Position numbers and translations under genes: made by a program | DNA from: Lineus longissimus | Taxonomy: Eukaryota > Nemertea > Pilidiophora > Heteronemertea > Lineidae | DNA: 60,000 nucleotides | Assembly: GCF_910592395.1 (NCBI RefSeq) | Contig: NC_088325.1 | Span: forward strand, 6,603,501-6,663,500 | Direction of reading: 5' to 3' | In this document: piece by piece, positions 54,178-60,000 of the stretch | Position numbering within the stretch: position 1 is the stretch's first letter | Layout of the letters: the number at the start of each line of letters is the position of its first letter | The notes under the pieces: generated by a model | What the model saw: the letters and a program-made list of their open reading frames with translations, nothing else | Database searches by the model: none | What the model was told of the DNA's origin: nothing

Positions 54178-54450
54178 TTCCACCCCTGACCCCGACCGTC
54201 AAAAATCCATCACCGATCAAAGTTGGAGACACTGCAAAATTTACCTGCAATGCCGAAAATGAAAACGTCACGAAACCAGTCACGTACACGTGGGCTAAAA
54301 ATGGCACCACTGTGTCACAATCTGGGACTAAAGAACCTGGTGCTCTGCTTTTTTCACCCGTCAAGAAGGCTGATGCGGGAAAATATGTCTGTGTTGCGAA
54401 AAATGATGCTGGCTCTAAGGCAAGCACTGTACAGGATTTCGTTGTATACT
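54178..54450 (+). CDS. Gene 2: A-type Ig exon 1
   Basis: This 273-base phase 1-1 exon (acceptor CTGATTTCAG, donor GTGAGT) codes a compact I-set/C2-like Ig domain of 91 residues. All hallmarks are present: AKFTCNAEN (B-strand Cys), YTWAKNG (C-strand Trp) and ADAGKYVCVAKN (F-strand D.G.Y.C). Two N-glycosylation sequons (NVT, NGT) are present. It is about 80 of 91 residues identical to the copy at 58391, by hand count. Its position between V-like exon 1 and B-type exon 1 gives the order V-A-B. Confidence 0.88.
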
Positions 54451-54744
54451 GTGAGTATGATTCATTGTGCGTTTCTGTTTTTGTTTAAGCAAACCCATAA
54501 TCAAGAGATTTGTGTAGCACTTGATACAGTTGCTCAAAGCGCTTTACATTATAACGCCCAGCTATCGGCCCGTACATTCATGATTTAAGCTCTTATCTAC
54601 TCTCTGGGAGTTTGACTAGTCCGATATGCCGCTATTTACAGCGCTCAGGACTTGCATTCATATTTCGCCACCTATGCTTGCTAGGTACCAATTTACTTCT
54701 GGGTGGTGAGAAGCAGGGTTATATGCCTTCTTAATGACACAAAG

Positions 54745-54812
54745 ACGGAAAAAGTCGAACCCACGACCTTATAAATATGAGCCTGGCACTCCAACCACCA
54801 TGTAACTGATCT
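54745..54812 (-). repeat. tRNA-derived SINE fragment
   Basis: On the minus strand, a B box GGGTTCGACTT (complement of 54752-54762) and an A-box-like TTACATGGTGG (complement of 54796-54806) are present. It is homologous to 58955-59022, lying the same distance after the other A-type exon, so it was present before the module duplicated. Confidence 0.6.
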
Positions 54813-55019
54813 CTCCTCAACTTGACGGCTTGAACAGAGAGATTCTCGGCAAACGATCAACAGGGTTTACACAGGAGAAGAAGGAATTCACAGAGGTCCC
54901 AACAAAAGACTGAAAAGTAGGAAACCTAACAGTTTTCATCAGTTTACAAAATCTTCCCCGTATGCATCGCACTGTGCATTATGCATAATGGCCACTGAAA
55001 ACTTCCTTTTCACCCATAG

Positions 55020-55322
55020 ACTCTCCTAGAATAGATCCAGAGGCCAAAATGAAGTATGACGTGGAAGGAGAGATAGGCAAGGAGGCATCATTCGAACTTT
55101 TCATAATCGCCAAACCGACTCCGGCAACAACTGGTTACATTTGGTCCAAAGCTGACATTAAACTTTCAAACTCATCGTCCAAATATGAAATCACATCCGG
55201 GTCGACGTCGAGCAAGTTGTCAATCAAAAACGTCACATCCTCCGATTATGATAACTATACGTGTTCTGTGCAAACGAGCGGATTTCAAGCGATGGTTTTC
55301 AAATTTAACCTCCTCAAACCAG
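55020..55322 (+). CDS. Gene 2: B-type Ig-like exon
   Basis: This 303-base phase 1-1 exon (acceptor CACCCATAG, donor GTAAGT) is the paralogue of 2143-2445 in gene 1, about 84 of 101 residues identical. As there, the B-strand cysteine position holds leucine (GKEASFELF), while YIWSK and DYDNYTC are kept. One unpaired cysteine per domain is therefore conserved in both genes. The surrounding intron is also homologous, with donor-side GTAAGTTGTATCATCT shared. Confidence 0.85.
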
Positions 55323-55841
55323 GTAAGTTGTATCATCTGTTGTTAGTGTTTCCACGAAGAGGGGTGTACTTCAATAATCACAACAAAAGACAGCCTTGGT
55401 AGGTGTGGGGTTCAAGAGGAATCTCGTAGTGTGGAGCCACGTGTATCGAATAGTGAAAGAGAAAGAGTTCGAGGCCAATCTGCTCGATCTGTTGTAAAAC
55501 TTTATTTAAACTGAACTAAAACATGAAACATAAAACCATCATAATTATGATGTGTAAGTAAGGTCGAAAATCAATAGTAGGCTGGAGAAAACCTAGTTAT
55601 AATAATGAGAAGAATAAGTATTATTTTTTAAGGTGGAAGGCAATTTCAATAAAACCAAAATCGCTGGAGCGCTGCGAAGTCACTAAAGAAAAAACAATGA
55701 AACAAAAAAACTGATGAAACGAAGCAGATGTTTATCTGCTCCGTTCCATCAGTTTTTCGTTCAAATGAATAATCCTTAACGCTTAATTGTTCCACCTTGT
55801 GAACGCTACATCGACAAAATATCGTGTTGCTTTAATTTCAG
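55323..55841. other. Intron between B-type and second V-like exon
   Basis: 55630-55841 matches the intron upstream of the first V-like exon (45020-45223). A hairpin-forming pair, TGATGAAACGAAGCAGATG and its near-complement, occurs at 55714-55765. No exon is seen. Confidence 0.5.
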
Positions 55842-56165
55842 GTACTCTTCAGTTAACGGTCACCAATACCATCAGCAATTTACGTCCACGTCTCGGAGAA
55901 ACGATAATGCTGAATTGTAGCATTGTGCATGGAAACGCTGACGGTGTTACATGGTACAAGGACAAACACTTCGTCAAAAAATTGATTTATTTGTCGCACA
56001 ATTGCTTAGTGGTTGCAGAAGAGTATAAATCAAGACTGACAAAAGTCAAGTGTGATTCGAATGATTATAATTTTCAATTAAGTAATGTTGTCATTTCGGA
56101 CAGCGGGGATTGGGGATGTGTGGCTGATGGAGAGGAGGCCAAAACCTTGAGATTGGATGTTTCAG
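55842..56165 (+). CDS. Gene 2: V-like Ig exon 2
   Basis: This 324-base phase 1-1 exon (acceptor TTTAATTTCAG, donor GTAAGT) is the second copy of the V-like module. MLNC, GVTWYK and DSGDWGC mark the Ig core. The extra cysteine pair (SHNCLV, KVKCDS) is conserved. Differences from 45224-45547 cluster around the C to C'' region: about 14 of 24 positions between the first cysteine region and SHNC differ, against roughly 15 of the remaining 84. It follows the B-type exon, so the receptor repeats its three-domain module. Confidence 0.82.
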
Positions 56166-56747
56166 GTAAGTTCGAAAAATACATTTATCTATGCAGAATA
56201 CATAATATTCTCCCAGGGACAGTGAAACGACGGTACGATAACGGGACGTACGCAACGAAAGGCCACAACCAGGTTGATATTTGTATGTTTGTTAATATTG
56301 TTTAGTAAAGGCCACAAACCAGGTTTGATGTTTTCGGTATGTCAAAAAGTCAATACAACACTCAAAATCGCTCTTAAAAGGGAGGACAGTGTCATTAACT
56401 CGGATTTTGGAGTGTTCAGTATTATTATGCCGAGTAATTTGTAACGTCAAACCAGGAGGACAACAGTTAAGTGCTGTGCAGACATGTGCGCCTTTGTTGG
56501 TATTGTAACTCGCTTTTCTCAACTCCATCAGGGTGTTATCCTTCTAGAGATGACATTGTATATATTAAAACTCACGTAAAGTGCATCCTCGCATTCAATG
56601 GTTATGTCTTCCAATACCCAAGTTCCAGGTCTCTTAGTGATGTGAATTATGGATTTCAATTATAACCATAAAAACTGTTAGGCCAGTCGAATCGGTGCCA
56701 TGTTTATTTCTAAATATGAAAAGCCGTCTGAACGGTCAATGTGAGTG

Positions 56748-58167
56748 AATGGGTGGTATGCATACAAAAGAAGTAAATACTACTAGCAGAAGCAAAAAGT
56801 AAGAGCATTTACTAGTAGTAAAAGTATAAGTAAAAGGTCAATTTCATATGCATAATATTTACCTTTTACTTCAAAGCTGATGCTTTTTGATACTTGACTA
56901 GTATCTAGTTGTTTACAACAGTGAGGTCAGCCGATTCAGAGGCCTGGGCAGAAGAGATGTAAGCACTGTTATGATGTGGTAAGCATGTTATGCGGCTTAA
57001 CTCCTTTGTTATATCTTTGAAAGAGACACAATCTTGTCGTTATGCAAAATGAAGCATGCAACAATTACTCTGGGACCTTTTTTCAGCTGTAACCTAACAC
57101 GTCCTTGCAGGATAGGAAAACGTTTCTTTAACTGTCCAAAACACCGTTAAATTATGACTCTTTCCTTCTCATGACACTTGTTGTATGATCTTTGCTCTAA
57201 TAAATTTACCGGGTCCTTGAAAGGAGTCATAAGCCAGGGGGCAATACGGTATCCATTACCCCTAACAACAAAGCATCCGTCACCGATTTGGCCATAAGAG
57301 GTCCCAGATCAGAGTATTTCCAGATTCTGCTGTCGTGGATAGATCCTGGCCAATTGGCTGCGACACTTGTAAACTGCTCTCCGGCGTCACATGTTGCTTG
57401 TACATTCAAAGTGGCCACGCTTTTTCGACAAATGTACTCATCTCCGTGGTTTTTTGGTTTGAGAACCTGCACATGCATACAATCCTGTGCTCCAATGGCA
57501 CAAGGAAATTGATATTTCGCTTGCCACGAATCCTTAATAGCAGTCTGAATATCTGCTGCTTAAGTTGGAAACGGAATCCAAATATCGGCTTCTCTACAAT
57601 CTGGTCAACAATGGCAGCAAAAGACCTTGATACTGTGCACTGATGTATCTCAATGTCTTTGCCAACGCCGAGCTGAAAACCTGGATCCCCAACATGACTC
57701 AAAAAAAACCTCCATTTGCTGCTTGAAGAAAGAGTGCCACCCCTAGTCTCAATTCGTTCTCCAAGAAAATGTTCGGCCATCCAAATGACGTTTTCTTCAT
57801 TAAATCGAAATTCCAATCGATACGTTGCACCTGATGTTGGTCTTCGTGCGTTATACTCTCACCTATAAATGCAGCCATTTCCTAAAAATACGACTTTCCT
57901 GTTTGACTTCAAAGGTTGGTCTGGAGCTACCTTGGAATTTTAAAGTATTTACTAGAGGATTGGTAGTAATTACTTCGTTTTATGCATAATGATTGAAGTA
58001 TCTACTAATTTTGGAGTAAACGCTAGATGAGTAAATACTTCTTCCTTCTACTAGTAGTAAACACTTTTAAGTAAAAGTTTTACTTCATCTTTATGCATAC
58101 AGATGGCAGTTAATACTAGAAATTTCAAGTAAAAAGTATTTACTAGTTTTTATGCACACCACCCAAT
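56748..58167 (-). mobile_element. PIF/Harbinger-type DNA transposon (1414 bp plus AAT duplications)
   Basis: The ends read GGGTGGTATGCATA (56751 on) and, inverted, GGGTGGTGTGCATA (to 58164), about 30 bp of imperfect inverted repeat, flanked by AAT on both sides (56748-56750 and 58165-58167). The paralogous intron at 53932-53958 lacks the insert, giving a natural empty site. Both arms are dense in words such as AGTAAATACT and TACTAGTAG. It carries a broken transposase on the minus strand. Confidence 0.82.
57030..57816 (-). pseudogene. Harbinger transposase (HARBI1-like), frameshifted
   Basis: On the minus strand, 57816-57406 holds the N-terminal region (FRFNEENVIWMAEHFLGER, IHQCTVSRSFAAIVDQI). 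The frame then shifts to 57478-57227 with the DDE core (KSVATLNVQATCDAGEQFTS, then WPGSIHDSRIW). After a stop the conserved C-terminal blocks continue: FGQLKKRFPIL and IVACFILHN near 57140-57040. These are typical of PIF/Harbinger nucleases. Frameshifts and stops make it inactive. The family normally also uses a separate Myb/SANT protein, which is absent here. Confidence 0.8.
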
Positions 58168-58390
58168 GTTCGATTTTGCGAAAATAAACTCATCCAACAA
58201 AATAAGATCAGACTGAGCTCTTCTTGTAGGCCAACTTATTTCGAAATGACCGGATGCTGCTTTCTTATAGTAGCTTCGGTATAAAAGGCCGGCTACTTTC
58301 TCAGTTTATTGGGTTCTGCATGTAAGAACGATAAAGATATAGGCTTACATGTGTCTTACTATGCCGCCCAGTTGCTGTTCTTGATTTCAG

Positions 58391-58660
58391 TTCCACCCCT
58401 CACCCCCGCCGTCACAAACCCATCACCGATCAAAGTTGGAGACACTGCAAAATTTACCTGCAATGCCGAAAATGAAAACGTCACGAAACCAGTCACGTAC
58501 ACGTGGACTAAAAATGGCACCACTGTGTCACCAGGGACTAAAGAACCAGGTGCTCTGCTTTTTTCGGTCGTCAAGAAGGCTGATGAGGGAAAATATGTCT
58601 GTGTTGCGAAAAACTATGCTGGATTTAAGACAAGCACTGAAGAGGATTTCGTTGTATACT
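58391..58660 (+). CDS. Gene 2: A-type Ig exon 2
   Basis: This 270-base phase 1-1 exon (acceptor TTGATTTCAG, donor GTGAGT) codes an Ig domain of 90 residues, one residue shorter than the copy at 54178. AKFTCNAEN, YTWTKNG and ADEGKYVCVAKN mark the complete Ig core. The upstream intron matches that of the first copy but carries the Harbinger insertion. It is the last receptor exon visible. By analogy with gene 1, further Ig exons, a TM exon and a tail exon should follow beyond the window. Confidence 0.87.
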
Positions 58661-58954
58661 GTGAGTATCATTCTTAGTGCGTTTCTGTTTTTGTTTAAGC
58701 AAACCCATAATTAAGAGATTGTATAGCGCTTAATCCAGTTGCTCAAAGCGCTTTATATTTTCACGCCAAGCTATCTGCCTGAACATGTACATTTATGATT
58801 GAAGCATTTAGTATGAAAGGTCCGACCTCCGCGCTCAGGACTTGCACTCATATTTCGCCACCAATGCTAGCTAGGTATCTATTTACTCCCCAGTGGAGAG
58901 AAATCTCACTGGGTCTTGTGCCTTCTTAAGTGCACAAAGACAAAGAAACAGTTC

Positions 58955-59022
58955 CTTTCCAGAGTCGAACCCACGACTTTATGAATATGAGCCTGGCGCT
59001 CAACCACCAGGCCACTGAACTC
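58955..59022 (-). repeat. tRNA-derived SINE fragment
   Basis: On the minus strand, an exact-type B box GGTTCGACTCT (complement of 58961-58971) lies downstream of the A box TGGCCTGGTGG (complement of 59004-59014). Homologous to 54745-54812. Similarity between the two module copies ends at about 59037. Confidence 0.6.
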
Positions 59023-59037
59023 TCAACTTGATGGCTT

Positions 59038-59949
59038 ATAGGTACCTTTGAGGAGTTTCCTATGTGTTCGTGCGCCTTGCAACCCCAAACCGTAGTTCCT
59101 ATTCATATTAACATATCTGGCCCATGCCTTCACATATGTGTCTAATGTTTGTCTTGACATGCTTGAGGCAATTTTAAGCATATTTGTGCAATTCTCGAGG
59201 AGCTTTGGTGGAAATGACGTTCCAATGGTTTTAAAAAATGTCAGTTCCAGAGCGTGCGTGGTTTTATTGAAATCGGGGTGATGAGCAGGGACTATCATTC
59301 TGAAGACTGACCTCGAGTTTAATGTGGTCAACTTTTTGTCAAATTCAAACTTTTAGAGGTAGGAATAAAATAAGCTGACTAACTTTTTTTCTGGTTTAGG
59401 AGTGCTTCCAGACAGAAAAACTATTTTTGTGACAATTTACCTATAGTATGGGTATTTTTTTCTGCATGCTCAAGTGACCTTGACCTCGTCGTTTCGGCCC
59501 CCTGTCTCCAGTCAGATATTCGAAGGCACTGCCCAATCCTCATCTGTCAAGTTAATGATGGGATGTCAACTGATATGTGTGTGACATTTGGATACAGGAG
59601 ACAAATACCAGTCAATTGATATACATGTATATATAACACTTCTGGGTCATTTTAATTAATGTTGATCTATCAGGATCAAAGTCTATTGCCTGGCCGAAGT
59701 TCGCTGGGGAATGCACCTCAGATTTTGGCTGAAAACTGTTAAGTAGTACCTTACACAGAACCTATCGGCAAACAACCAATAGATATGCTACACTGGAAAA
59801 CTGGAAGTAGTCGACCAATACTCATGGCTCAAATCCGACGTCTTCTGTTGTTGGCTGTCCCAATGCACTTTAGTGGAAGGCCGGTGTAATTGCCTTAAAC
59901 GTCCTTAAAGAGTAAGTAGGACAGAGTGTCATTGAGATAATGGATTCCT
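59038..59949. other. Intronic DNA, nothing recognised
   Basis: A 102-codon minus-strand frame at 59023-59331 has no recognised domain. The rest shows no exon, RNA gene or transposon end I can identify. Confidence 0.35.
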
Positions 59950-60000
59950 TTATGCAATTTCAATCTCTAATCCGTCTCCAAAACAATATGGAAGGACACT
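59950..60000. repeat. Right copy of the 51-bp edge segment
   Basis: Matches bases 1-51 of the window in the same orientation. The window therefore spans approximately one period of a tandem duplication or carries two copies of a dispersed repeat. Confidence 0.6.

Overview
The window is animal DNA: phase-1 immunoglobulin exons with GT/AG introns, very low gene density, and many transposable elements of nearly every major class. There is no bacterial-style gene packing. The base composition, the mixture of Ty3, BEL/Pao, Penelope-like, LINE, pogo, Harbinger and Helitron-like elements, the foldback elements and the frequent words such as AGGCCTA and TACATGTA suggest a marine invertebrate, possibly an echinoderm, hemichordate, amphioxus or lophotrochozoan. 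I cannot name the species.

Host genes. Two paralogous cell-surface Ig-receptor genes appear to lie head to tail on the + strand. Gene 1 (left, 5' end outside the window) contributes two Ig exons (1488-1781, 2143-2445), a transmembrane exon (4129-4207) and a terminal exon coding a cytoplasmic tail of about 237 residues with ten tyrosines (5791-6502). Gene 2 probably starts at 15864 with a signal-peptide exon. After a roughly 29 kb intron full of transposons it continues with Ig exons at 45224, 54178, 55020, 55842 and 58391, and runs off the right edge. All Ig exons are symmetric phase 1-1. They fall into three module types, here called V-like, A and B, which recur in the order V-A-B-V-A. The last 51 bases of the window match the first 51 bases, so the missing 3' part of gene 2 probably resembles the A-B-TM-tail end seen in gene 1.

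Mobile DNA by region. 2.8-5.7 kb: hairpin and nested inverted-repeat elements in gene 1 introns. 7.6-8.3 kb: a decayed BEL/Pao gag. 8.45-10.76 kb: a foldback element built of 185-187-bp units, with a 9-bp flanking duplication. 12.1-14.7 kb: two Helitron-like copies tail to tail around a 142-bp hairpin. 15.98-18.18 kb: a pogo/Tigger element with perfect 29-bp inverted ends and one stop codon in its transposase. 18.6-30.2 kb: word-repeat satellites and two further foldback elements. 31.79-42.44 kb: a nearly intact, young Ty3-type LTR retrotransposon in antisense, with gag, pol and an extra ORF in the env position. 43.6-51.4 kb: LINE, Helitron and Penelope-like fragments. 52.9-53.7 kb: a fourth foldback-like element. 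56.75-58.16 kb: a decayed PIF/Harbinger element inside the gene 2 Ig cluster.

How it fits together. The receptor cluster appears to have grown by tandem exon-module duplication and by whole-gene duplication. Transposons inserted later date some of these steps: tRNA-derived SINEs came before a module duplication, and the Harbinger element came after it.
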